Assembly: GCA_964541755.1 (NCBI GenBank)
Contig: CAZIRF010000074.1
Location: 1-7,514, forward strand
DNA from: CAZIRF01 sp964541755
GTDB lineage: Bacteria > Spirochaetota > Spirochaetia > Treponematales > Breznakiellaceae
Reading direction: 5' to 3'
Length of the DNA stretch: 7,514 bases
A model generated the notes under the pieces. That model ran no database searches. It saw only the letters and a program-made list of their open reading frames with translations, and was not told the DNA's origin. Position numbers and translations under genes: made by a program. This document shows positions 1 to 6,665 of this stretch, piece by piece (the stretch's first letter is position 1; each line of letters begins with the position of its first letter).

Positions 1-1
1 T

Positions 2-43
2 GGCTCCGGGTCCCGGCCTCCCCCCGGGAGCCCCTCGGGGGCT
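2..43. other. GC-rich hairpin cluster, possible end of an upstream transcription unit
   Basis: GGCTCC at 2-7 can pair with GGAGCC at 27-32, and GGG at 8-10 with CCC at 23-25, leaving G26 bulged. An alternative hairpin pairs AGCCCC (29-34) with GGGGCT (38-43) around a three-base loop. Only short T runs follow (46-48, 53-55), so this is not a classical intrinsic terminator. It may be the decayed or GC-type terminator of a gene left of the window. No coding potential is convincing in 1-150. Confidence 0.25.
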
Positions 44-177
44 GCTTTGCGCTTTCCTGCAAATTCCTTCAAGTGTTCGCGCTTGTGCGTGTCCTTTGGA
101 TACCGGTTTCTTCCGGAAGGCCATATAGGAAAATTGCCGGATAGCGCACCCCCTTGCAGCACGCCATACTGGCTGTC

Positions 178-2319
178 ATGGAACTGTACAAGGACCCCTC
201 TGCCCCGATTGATGAGCGCGTCGCCGATCTCGTGTCGCGCATGACTGTCGAAGAGAAGATCGAACAGACCTTCTATACCGCACCGGCCATTCCCCGACTC
301 GGGGTCCCCGCCCACAACTGGTGGAACGAGGGTCTCCATGGTGTCGCACGAGCCGGTGTCGCCACCATCTTCCCGCAGTCCATCGCTATGGCGGCGAGTT
401 TCAACGACGAGCTCCTGTTCAAGGTGGGCACGGCCATTAGCGATGAGGCCCGCGCCAAACACCACGAGAACGCCCGCCGCGGTGAGCGCGGGATCTACTT
501 CGGCTTGTCCTACTGGAGCCCCAACATCAACATCTTCCGCGATCCCCGCTGGGGCCGCGGCCAGGAGACCTTTGGCGAGGACCCTCAGCTCACGACCCGC
601 ATGGGCGTGGCCTTCTGCAAGGCCCTCCAGGGCGATGACCCGGTATACTTCAAGCTCATCGCCACACCCAAGCACTATGCCGTGCACTCGGGCCCCGAAT
701 CCCTTCGTCACGGCTTTGACGCAAAGGCCAGTGCAAAGGACCTGGAAGAGACCTATCTTCCGGCCTTCAAGGCCTGTATACAGGACGCCAAGGCCTACTC
801 GATCATGGGTGCCTACAACCGTACCAATGGCGAGGCCTGCTGTGCGAGCCCTACGCTTATCGAAAAGATCCTGCGCACCGATTGGGGCTTCAAAGGCTAC
901 TTTGTCTCCGACTGCGGCGCCATCGACGACATTTATCATCACCACAAGCTCACCAACTCGATGGCAGAGGCCGCAGCCCTTGCCCTCAAGACCGGCTGTG
1001 ATCTCAACTGCGGCAAGATGCGCGAGGCCCTCTACGAGGCTATCGAGAAGAAGTATCTTACCCAGGCAGATCTCAACGTCGCCGTCGCCCGCCTCATGAA
1101 GGCGCGCATGCTCCTTGGCCAGTTTGATCCGCCCGAATCCTGCAAGTACACGTCCATCCCCTTCGATCGCGTTGCCTGCAAGGAACACAAGGTCCTCTCG
1201 CGCCAGATGGCCCGCGAGGCCATTGTCCTTATGAAGAACGACGGCGTCTTACCCCTCGATCCGAACAAGAAGCTCTCCTACGCCGTCGTCGGCCCCAACG
1301 CCTATGACCGCTTGGCCCTCGAAGCCAACTACCACGGCGAGAGCGACGAGTACGTTACGCCCCTCGACGGTATCCGCGCCATTGTGGGGCCCGATGCCAC
1401 CGTACGCTACGTCAAGGGCTGCGAAAGAAGCCGCGTCGAGGAGTCCTTCTGGGGCGCCACGGCAGACCGCTTCATGGCAGAGGCCGAGGCTGTCGCCGAA
1501 AAGAGCGACGTCATCCTCCTCTTCCTGGGTCTCTCCCGCGAGGAAGAGGGCGAAGAGAACGGCATGGCAGAATCCGATGGCGGCGATGACCGCGTCAATC
1601 TCCACCTACCCGGTTCGCAGAACCTCCTCGTGGACCGCCTTGCCAAGCTCGGCAAGCCCATGGTCCTCACTCTTCTTGCCGGAAGCCCCGTCGATCTGTC
1701 CAAGATCGAACCCAAGGTCAAGGCCCTCGTCAACGCCTGGTACCCCGGCGAACAGGGCGGACACGCCATTGCCGAGGTCCTCTTCGGCAAGTACTCTCCC
1801 GCCGGACGCCTGCCCATTTCCTACCCGGTTTCCACGGCAGACCTCCCGCCCATGACCGATTACTCCATGCAGGGCAGGACCTACCGCTTCTCGAAGAAGC
1901 CCATGGCCTGGCCCTTCGGCTACGGTCTTTCCTACACCCGCTTTGCCTACAGCGACTTTGCCCTCGATCGCCCCCTGTCAAAGGGTGAAGACATGGTTTG
2001 CACGGTCAACGTTCGCAACAGCGGCGCGATGGACGGTGACGAGGTCGTTCAGCTCTACCTCCAGCGGGATCCGGCAAGCTGCGGCGAGAAGCCCGTTCGC
2101 CAGCTCCTCGACTTCAAGCGCGTCCACGTCAAGAAGGGCGAGACCTTTGCTGTTCGCTTCACGGTGCCGGCAAAGGCACTCACCGAAGTCGCCGCCGATG
2201 GCTCGCGCATTCCCCTGGCCGGGAGCGTGAGTTTTAGCTGCGGCGGTCATCAGGATGATGTCACGAGCCGTGAGCGCGCCGGCTACAGCTGCCAGCGCCT
2301 CGTGGTGGACATCAAGTAA
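178..2319 (+). CDS. Glycoside hydrolase family 3 beta-xylosidase/beta-glucosidase-type enzyme, cytoplasmic
   Basis: The product is a retaining exo-glycosidase that should release xylose or glucose from the non-reducing end of short beta-linked oligosaccharides. From ATG178 it is 713 residues, the usual length for a three-domain GH3 enzyme. The N-terminal TIM-barrel domain spans about residues 10-310 and contains the substrate-binding KHYA motif (K165, H166) and the nucleophile motif FVSDCGA, with Asp245 as the expected nucleophile. The alpha/beta sandwich domain begins near AIVLMKNDG at residue 348. It carries an EEEGEEN segment (455-461) followed by DDR and LPG, as in the xylosidase-like subfamily, where a Glu here is the likely acid/base. 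A fibronectin-III-like domain (about 605-675, with GDEVVQLYLQ) closes the protein. There is no signal peptide or lipobox, so it probably acts on imported oligosaccharides. Start choice: an in-frame stop lies at 142-144. TTG154 is possible, but MELYKDPSAP at ATG178 is the normal family N-terminus; neither has a clear Shine-Dalgarno. Substrate (xylo- or gluco-) cannot be settled from sequence. Confidence is high for the family and moderate for the start. Confidence 0.95.
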   Translation: MELYKDPSAPIDERVADLVSRMTVEEKIEQTFYTAPAIPRLGVPAHNWWNEGLHGVARAGVATIFPQSIAMAASFNDELLFKVGTAISDEARAKHHENARRGERGIYFGLSYWSPNINIFRDPRWGRGQETFGEDPQLTTRMGVAFCKALQGDDPVYFKLIATPKHYAVHSGPESLRHGFDAKASAKDLEETYLPAFKACIQDAKAYSIMGAYNRTNGEACCASPTLIEKILRTDWGFKGYFVSDCGAIDDIYHHHKLTNSMAEAAALALKTGCDLNCGKMREALYEAIEKKYLTQADLNVAVARLMKARMLLGQFDPPESCKYTSIPFDRVACKEHKVLSRQMAREAIVLMKNDGVLPLDPNKKLSYAVVGPNAYDRLALEANYHGESDEYVTPLDGIRAIVGPDATVRYVKGCERSRVEESFWGATADRFMAEAEAVAEKSDVILLFLGLSREEEGEENGMAESDGGDDRVNLHLPGSQNLLVDRLAKLGKPMVLTLLAGSPVDLSKIEPKVKALVNAWYPGEQGGHAIAEVLFGKYSPAGRLPISYPVSTADLPPMTDYSMQGRTYRFSKKPMAWPFGYGLSYTRFAYSDFALDRPLSKGEDMVCTVNVRNSGAMDGDEVVQLYLQRDPASCGEKPVRQLLDFKRVHVKKGETFAVRFTVPAKALTEVAADGSRIPLAGSVSFSCGGHQDDVTSRERAGYSCQRLVVDIK

Positions 2320-2331
2320 GCGTTTTCAAGC

Positions 2332-2372
2332 AAAAAAAGCCCGCACGGCACGCCGTGCGGGCCTTTTTTTTT
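2332..2372. terminator. Bidirectional intrinsic terminator between convergent genes
   Basis: An 11-bp perfect GC-rich inverted repeat, GCCCGCACGGC (2339-2349) and GCCGTGCGGGC (2352-2362), forms a stem; in practice the innermost pair opens to give a tetraloop. It is preceded by seven A (2332-2338) and followed by C and nine T (2364-2372), so both strands read as stem plus U-tract. It starts 12 nt after the GH3 stop and lies about 90-100 nt past the stop of the convergent nucleotidyltransferase gene, so it probably ends both transcripts. Confidence 0.93.
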
Positions 2373-2461
2373 GCCCTTCGGGTAGTAAACAGAAGCCTGC
2401 AGCTCGTTTTTGGGGGGCTGGCAAGCTTCTTGGGGGCCCGGAGCAGACTATCAGCCATTAA

Positions 2462-3985
2462 TTAAATGGCGCACTTCTCTTCGAGCAGGGCTTTCATGGC
2501 AAGACGCAGACGCTCCCCGTCCTCCCGAACGGCCCGGGGGATGGCCTCGTTGTCCTTGAGCTTTGCCGTGCGCGGGCTCGCCATGAGGGTTTCAAGGAGC
2601 ATCTTGGCCGGGAGGAAGCGCTTGGCGCGCGGAACGGTGAGGATGAGGGGGGCGTCCAGAAGCCCCAGCACCTCCCAGGTGGTCTGCTCGGCCTGTGCGT
2701 AGTGGCCGGCCTCCTTGTTTTGCTCGGTCACGTGCAGGGGGAGTTTGCGCGATATTTCATCGAGGCGCGGTACGAGATAGTCGAGGTCGAAGAGGCCGGT
2801 GGCGCAGTTGAAGACGGCCCGCCCGCCGCGTTCCTCTGCGGCATGGATTTCATCCCAGGAGATGGACTGCCCGATGTCCCTGACGCTCAGTCTCTCGCCG
2901 TCCTTTACGAGGACCCCGCCCTTGACGTCGAGGGCGCTCTTCCCCGAAAACTCGAAGGCGGCGCAGCGGCCGCTCAGGGCCAGGGTCGCAAGCGAGACGG
3001 GGTCGACGGTGTACCCGGAGTTGTCGACGTTCCCCAGCCAGGCGAAACGTATGCCTTTTTCGCGAAGGCCCTGGTAAACGCCCTTCAAGACGCGGAAGTT
3101 CTCGCCGTGGCCGCCGGGAAGGGGGAGGGCGCTGTGTTCCCTGCCCCAGGCGCGGTCGAAGATGCCCCGCGTGCCGTCTTCTTTGGCGGGGCTCAGGGCG
3201 GCCAGGAGGGGTTGGGTGGCGTCGAGGACCTTAGTGGGATCGCAGGCGGTACGCTCGATGAGGTCTTTCAGGTACGGGCTGTTGCGGTACGTGCGGTACG
3301 TTTCTGCCAGCGCTTCCCTGGTGCCATCGCTTGACATCTGGAAGACCGGGAGGATATCGGCACTCGGGGCGTCTTCAAGGGCGCGGCACGCGGCGGCCTC
3401 GATGAGGAGGGCTCGAAATTTCAGTTCGAGAAAGGAGGGGCCGTCGCTCCCATCTTCATTGAAGTAGGCGGGGGTGATGCCCTTGGGTTGGCCGCGAAAG
3501 CGCGCGGCGAGGCGTTCGAAGTCGTCTTTGACCGCGTCGAAGGCGGCCTCGTCCACGGCCCGGTTTTTTTTGGTATCGGCATAACTTGTGGCAGATCCCC
3601 CGTTGAGAACCCCGAAGGCGGCCCGGGGGTAGAGGCGTCGACCTATTTCGCGCAAGAGTTCCTCGTCAAAGACGACCGAGCCTGAGCTGGCAGGGGCGGG
3701 CCTTGCCCGCTCGAGGAGGGCCGGCGGAAGGGCGAATTCGCCGAAGGCTTCGCGGGCGCGGGATGCGGAAATGACGAGGCTGCGGTCGCCTTCGGCACTG
3801 ACGATGCGCGGGTCTTCGGGGGCGGGCAGCTCGGGGGCTGCGGCGCATCCTTTGTCGGTACTGTCCGTTTTCGAAGCCTGTGAGCGCGCATTGACGAAGT
3901 CGAGGATCTCGAGACTGTGGTCGATGTCTATGCCCTTCTCGCGGCAGTCGGCGAGGAGCCGTGGGTGTATGTCGGATATCTTCAT
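2462..3985 (-). CDS. UDPGP-family nucleotidyltransferase (UTP-glucose-1-phosphate uridylyltransferase-like)
   Basis: A 507-residue soluble protein that I assign to the UDPGP family of UDP-sugar pyrophosphorylases (UDP-glucose or UDP-N-acetylhexosamine type). These transfer UMP from UTP to a sugar-1-phosphate and release pyrophosphate. Supporting motifs in order: VLNGGSATSYADTKKNR (126-142), where the glycine-rich nucleotide loop should be; VFQMSSDGTRE (214-224), resembling the family's M-T/N-S-x-x-T strand; LPGGHGENF (289-297); LGNVDNSGY (317-325), matching the uridine/metal-site N-x-D-N; and VPRAKRFLPAK (451-461), close to the family VPRSRFLPVK with its catalytic lysine (here K461). The first 110 residues are family-variable. 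Oddities: the loop lacks the canonical GGLGT sequence, and residues 229-234 (TYRTYR) come from a perfect 9-bp tandem repeat. ATG3985 opens with MKISDIHPRLL; only a weak G-run lies upstream. The stop at 2462 converges on the shared terminator near 2350. The family is likely, the exact sugar is not known, and loss or change of activity is possible. Confidence 0.82.
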   Translation of the reverse strand: MKISDIHPRLLADCREKGIDIDHSLEILDFVNARSQASKTDSTDKGCAAAPELPAPEDPRIVSAEGDRSLVISASRAREAFGEFALPPALLERARPAPASSGSVVFDEELLREIGRRLYPRAAFGVLNGGSATSYADTKKNRAVDEAAFDAVKDDFERLAARFRGQPKGITPAYFNEDGSDGPSFLELKFRALLIEAAACRALEDAPSADILPVFQMSSDGTREALAETYRTYRNSPYLKDLIERTACDPTKVLDATQPLLAALSPAKEDGTRGIFDRAWGREHSALPLPGGHGENFRVLKGVYQGLREKGIRFAWLGNVDNSGYTVDPVSLATLALSGRCAAFEFSGKSALDVKGGVLVKDGERLSVRDIGQSISWDEIHAAEERGGRAVFNCATGLFDLDYLVPRLDEISRKLPLHVTEQNKEAGHYAQAEQTTWEVLGLLDAPLILTVPRAKRFLPAKMLLETLMASPRTAKLKDNEAIPRAVREDGERLRLAMKALLEEKCAI

Positions 3986-4042
3986 GCCGTCGAGTGTACC
4001 CCCGGCGGGTATTTCTGCTCAAGGGAGATTTTTAAGGAAAAT

Positions 4043-4081
4043 ATGGCGCATAAATTGCTCTTCCGGGCTGTACTCCCTTGA
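4043..4081 (+). CDS. Possible 12-codon leader ORF upstream of comM
   Basis: ATG4043 opens a 12-residue peptide, MAHKLLFRAVLP, ending in TGA at 4079-4081. AAGGA at 4034-4038 is a plausible ribosome-binding site four bases before the start. The stop codon overlaps the first two bases of the comM Shine-Dalgarno (GAGGAGG, 4080-4086), the arrangement expected for translational coupling or reinitiation. The peptide has no run of one regulatory amino acid, so amino-acid attenuation is not suggested. A short ORF like this can easily arise by chance; only the combination of ribosome-binding site and stop position supports it. Confidence 0.3.
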   Translation: MAHKLLFRAVLP

Positions 4082-4086
4082 GGAGG
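4080..4086 (+). promoter_or_regulatory. Strong Shine-Dalgarno of comM
   Basis: GAGGAGG sits four bases upstream of ATG4091. It is the best ribosome-binding site in the window and fixes the comM start. Confidence 0.85.
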
Positions 4087-4090
4087 GCAC

Positions 4091-5674
4091 ATGTTCATAC
4101 GGGCATTCATTCCACAGGGGGCGGAGGGCACGATCGTACGAGTCGAGGCTGATATTCGTCGGGGACTCCCGGTCTTCGACATGTCCGGTCTGGCCGAGGG
4201 GGCGGTTCGGGAATCGCGCGAGCGGATACGGGCCGCCTTCCGGAATGCGGGCTTCCCCTTTCCCCAAGACCGCGTATTGGTAAACCTCGCGCCGGCGGGG
4301 CTTCGAAAGAGCGGGACGGCATTGGACCTTGCGATTGCCCTTGCCATCATGGTCGCTTCCGACCTGGTTCCCTGTCCGGCCCCCCTCCTGGTGATGGGAG
4401 AACTGGAGCTTTCGGGGGCCGTGCGCGCGGTATCCGGGGTGGTTGCGGCCATCGCTGCGGGCCTCGACGAGGGGCTTGGCCATTTCATGGTGCCGCGCGC
4501 CAACGAGGCCGAGGCCCGCATCCTCGATCCTGGCGCGACCTGCGCGGTCGCTTCGCTCGTTGAGGCTCTTGAAGCCCTTTGCGCTTGGAACGGGAGCGGG
4601 GAGTTCCCCTCCCTCGTAAAGGATCCTGGGGGAAGGGGCGACATGCCGTCTTGCCGAACGCAGGCCAGAAACGCTCACGAAGCCTTGGGGGATTTCAACG
4701 AGGTTGTGGGCGCGGCCCGCTACAAGCGGGCCCTCGAGATACAGGCCGCTGGCGGCCACAACCTGATGGTCTTCGGGCCGCCGGGAGGGGGGAAGACCAT
4801 GCTTGCCCGGCGCGTGCCCACAATAATGCCACCCCTTGTACGTAATGAAGCCGTCGAGGTAACCCGCATTTACAGTTTGGCCGGTCTCTTGGGCGAGGGA
4901 GAGGGGCTTATCACCCGGCCGCCATTTCGCGCACCGCACCACAGTGCGAGCCTTGAAGGCCTCTTGGGGGGCGGCCGCCAGATACGCCCCGGCGAAATAA
5001 GCCTCGCCCACCGCGGGGTCCTCTTCCTCGACGAGGCGGCGGAGTTCCGCAAGAATGTCTTGCAGGCCCTTCGGGAGCCCCTCGAAGACGGGGTTGTTAC
5101 CATTTCACGGGCTGATGGCTCGCGCCGCTTGCCGGCGTCGTTCCAGCTGCTTGTGGCAGTCAACCCCTGTCCCTGCGGGCGTTTGGGGCTGGGGGATTCC
5201 AGTTCCTGTCTCTGTTCGGGCGACGACATCAACCGCTACTGGAAGCGTCTGGGGGGAGCCCTCCTCGATCGCGTGGAGCTGCGGGTGCCCCTTCCTCGTT
5301 CGGACAGCGCCCCTTCTGCAAAGGCCGTTCGGGGAGAGTCATCTGCGCAGATTGCCCGAAGGGTTGCGCAGGCGCGCCGAATTCAGGAAGAGCGGGGGCA
5401 GCTCAATGCCCGCATGGGGCCCGCCGCCCTCGACACATGGTGCGCCCTTGAGGGAAGTGCGGCGCGGGCCCTGTTTCAGGCAGCTGGTTTCCTGGGGCTC
5501 TCGGCCCGGGCGGGGGTTGCGGTTCGCAGGGTTGCCCGCACGATTGCGGACCTCGATGGGCGGGAGCAGATTGGCGAAAACGATGTCCTCGAGGCCGTCC
5601 AGCACCGCCGCTACGGGGACAGCCCCTGGGACATCCTCGCCTTCGACAAGGCTTCGTCCAGTGCTTCGAGGTAG
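4091..5674 (+). CDS. comM: ComM/YifB family Mg-chelatase-like AAA+ ATPase (branch-migration helicase)
   Basis: A full-length 527-residue member of the ComM/YifB family (usually about 500-510 residues). ComM is a hexameric ATP-driven helicase that promotes branch migration during integration of transforming DNA. It is also widely kept in bacteria not known to be competent. Domains in order: an N-terminal Lon-protease-like fold (about 1-165; GLPVFDM and VRESRERIRAAFRNAGF are typical); a linker; the AAA+ module beginning at DFNEVVGAARYKRALEI; Walker A GPPGGGKT (229-236); RAPHHSAS; Walker B VLFLDE (310-315); the NPCPCG...CLC cysteine cluster; LLDRVEL with the sensor/arginine-finger region; and a helical Mg-chelatase C-terminal domain with LSARAGVAVRRVARTIADL. 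All catalytic motifs are intact. Small deviations are Walker A GGG where GSG is usual, and DEAAEF where DELPEF is usual. The start is set by a strong ribosome-binding site. The last 64 bp overlap the convergent PHP gene. Neither dprA nor other competence genes are in view. Confidence 0.96.
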   Translation: MFIRAFIPQGAEGTIVRVEADIRRGLPVFDMSGLAEGAVRESRERIRAAFRNAGFPFPQDRVLVNLAPAGLRKSGTALDLAIALAIMVASDLVPCPAPLLVMGELELSGAVRAVSGVVAAIAAGLDEGLGHFMVPRANEAEARILDPGATCAVASLVEALEALCAWNGSGEFPSLVKDPGGRGDMPSCRTQARNAHEALGDFNEVVGAARYKRALEIQAAGGHNLMVFGPPGGGKTMLARRVPTIMPPLVRNEAVEVTRIYSLAGLLGEGEGLITRPPFRAPHHSASLEGLLGGGRQIRPGEISLAHRGVLFLDEAAEFRKNVLQALREPLEDGVVTISRADGSRRLPASFQLLVAVNPCPCGRLGLGDSSSCLCSGDDINRYWKRLGGALLDRVELRVPLPRSDSAPSAKAVRGESSAQIARRVAQARRIQEERGQLNARMGPAALDTWCALEGSAARALFQAAGFLGLSARAGVAVRRVARTIADLDGREQIGENDVLEAVQHRRYGDSPWDILAFDKASSSASR

Positions 5675-6477
5675 TGGTCTTCAATCTTCCTTTTTCCCGC
5701 CGTCATGCCCAACTTGCGGTCGGGCCGGTTGGGGCCGTGGTAGTCGCTTCCGGCGGTGATAAGGAGGCCGAGCTCCCGCGCAAGGGCATCAAGATAGCGA
5801 CAGGCCCCTTCTTTTGCCCCGCTGTGCCAGGCTTCAATGCCATCGAGCCCCAGTTCCTTCCACTGCCCGATGAGGGGCGAAAGTTTGCTGCGGGATATGA
5901 AGAGCGACATGGGGTGGGCGAGGACCGCGAGCCCCCCGGATTCGTGGACGGCAACGATGGCCTCTTCCAGGGGGACGCCCCCCTTCTCTTCGAAGAGGCT
6001 GTGGCCCTTGGCCAACCACTTGTCGAAGGCGTCCTGTCGCTTTTTTACGAGGCCCATCGCCACGAGTTCGTCGGCAAAGTGAATGCGCCCCACCACCGAA
6101 CCGCCAGCGCGTTCTGCAACACGCGCAAAGTCCAGGACAATTCCCTGTTTCGAGAGCATATCCACAATACGGGCATTGCGCTGTTCACGGTTTCTGGCCA
6201 ATGCTGCGAAAATTACTTCCAGCTTGGGGCTGCACCCGCTCATGCCCAAGCCCAGGAGGTGACATTCGCCGGGCTTCCAGCTGATATCGATTTCCGTGCC
6301 GGAAATGATGCGAATACCCCGTTCCTCACCGGCTTTTACGGCTTCGGGGAGCCCTGCCATGGTGTCGTGATCGGTAAGGGCCAATGCACAAATCGAGCGG
6401 GACGCCGCGAGTGCGACTAGTTCGCCGGGTGTGAGGCTCCCATCGCTGGCAGTGGAGTGGGTGTGCAGATCGATCAT
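5611..6477 (-). CDS. PHP-domain phosphoesterase (RNase AM / YciV / TrpH-like)
   Basis: A 288-residue cytoplasmic metal-dependent phosphoesterase of the PHP family. Close relatives such as E. coli YciV (RNase AM, about 290 residues) and the Chromobacterium cPHP enzyme hydrolyse 3',5'-nucleoside bisphosphates or trim RNA 5' ends. The complete set of expected metal ligands is visible: H5 and H7 (DLHTHS), D12, H37 (LTDHD), E62 (GTEID), H73, H133 (GRIHFA), H188 (LAHP), D245 and H247 (SDYHG). The segment at about residues 95-175 fits the helical insertion of this subfamily. MIDLHTHS is a canonical N-terminus and there is no in-frame upstream alternative, although the Shine-Dalgarno is poor (a GAG about 10 nt upstream). 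The 3' end overlaps comM by 64 bp on the opposite strand, and no terminator separates the two. The family call is firm; nucleotide phosphatase versus RNA 5'-exonuclease is inferred from relatives. Confidence 0.92.
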   Translation of the reverse strand: MIDLHTHSTASDGSLTPGELVALAASRSICALALTDHDTMAGLPEAVKAGEERGIRIISGTEIDISWKPGECHLLGLGMSGCSPKLEVIFAALARNREQRNARIVDMLSKQGIVLDFARVAERAGGSVVGRIHFADELVAMGLVKKRQDAFDKWLAKGHSLFEEKGGVPLEEAIVAVHESGGLAVLAHPMSLFISRSKLSPLIGQWKELGLDGIEAWHSGAKEGACRYLDALARELGLLITAGSDYHGPNRPDRKLGMTAGKRKIEDHYLEALDEALSKARMSQGLSP

Positions 6478-6601
6478 TGGAAGGACTCTATCATGTCTGT
6501 TACAAAAAGTCCTCGGGGGAGGTACAGATTGAAACTTTGTGGTATCATCTCTAAGGTATAAGGGCTCAAATGTGTATGCCCCGTATAAAAGTGGTATCAG
6601 T

Positions 6602-6629
6602 TTGACGAATTATTGCCGATACATATAGT
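6602..6629 (+). promoter_or_regulatory. Sigma70-type promoter for the amidohydrolase gene
   Basis: TTGACG at 6602-6607 (five of six against TTGACA) and TATAGT at 6624-6629 (five of six against TATAAT) are separated by 16 bp. The transcript would begin near 6636 and give a leader of about 77 nt before GTG6713. This is the best promoter match I found in the window. Confidence 0.7.
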
Positions 6630-6637
6630 GTGAACCG

Positions 6638-6655
6638 GGAAATCGGTCGATTTCC
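6638..6655. promoter_or_regulatory. 18-bp near-perfect palindrome, candidate operator
   Basis: GGAAATCGGTCGATTTCC has two perfect 8-bp arms (6638-6645 and 6648-6655) around GT. It begins about two bases after the predicted transcription start, where a bound repressor would block initiation. No regulator gene is in view. In RNA it could instead form a 5'-leader hairpin with a two-base centre that would have to open to a tetraloop. Confidence 0.5.
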
Positions 6656-6665
6656 TGCACAGTGC

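Larger units (their letters stand above)
3986..4090. promoter_or_regulatory. Divergent intergenic region between the UDPGP-like gene and comM
   Basis: This 105-bp gap must hold the 5' signals of two divergent genes. I could not find a promoter with both a good -35 and a good -10 at normal spacing on either strand. The clear signals are an AAGGA Shine-Dalgarno-like sequence at 4034-4038 in front of a 12-codon ORF, and the strong comM ribosome-binding site at 4080-4086. Confidence 0.4.

Noticed and set aside
110..119. CTTCCGGAAG palindrome upstream of the GH3 gene as a possible operator
   Set aside because: Perfect 10-bp palindromes are expected several times by chance in a window this long, and no promoter of good spacing surrounds it.
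47..244. A 65-codon forward frame overlapping the GH3 start
   Set aside because: It begins at a rare start codon without a ribosome-binding site, overlaps the conserved GH3 N-terminus, and has no recognisable features.
338..1099. A 253-codon forward frame inside the GH3 gene in another phase
   Set aside because: The Ser/Pro/Arg-rich composition is typical of an out-of-frame reading of GC-rich DNA; the GH3 frame is unambiguous.
2373..2461. An additional gene or small RNA between the terminator and the UDPGP-like stop
   Set aside because: Only about 90 bp, with two TTGGGGG runs but no stable inverted repeat, promoter or coding signal.
2702..3334. A 210-codon forward frame opposite the UDPGP-like gene
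   Set aside because: It is a Gly/Ala/Val-rich antisense shadow, without a credible ribosome-binding site or domain.
4019..5011. A 330-codon open frame on the reverse strand opposite comM
   Set aside because: It lies wholly antisense to a strongly conserved AAA+ protein. The translation has no recognisable domain, and long antisense frames are expected in GC-rich genes.
5674..6420. A 248-codon forward frame opposite the PHP gene
   Set aside because: The reverse strand encodes a PHP protein with every metal ligand in place, and the forward translation matches no family I know.
6529..6557. A second forward promoter, TTGAAA with TAAGGT at 17-bp spacing
   Set aside because: The -10 matches only three of six consensus bases; the promoter at 6602-6629 is much better.
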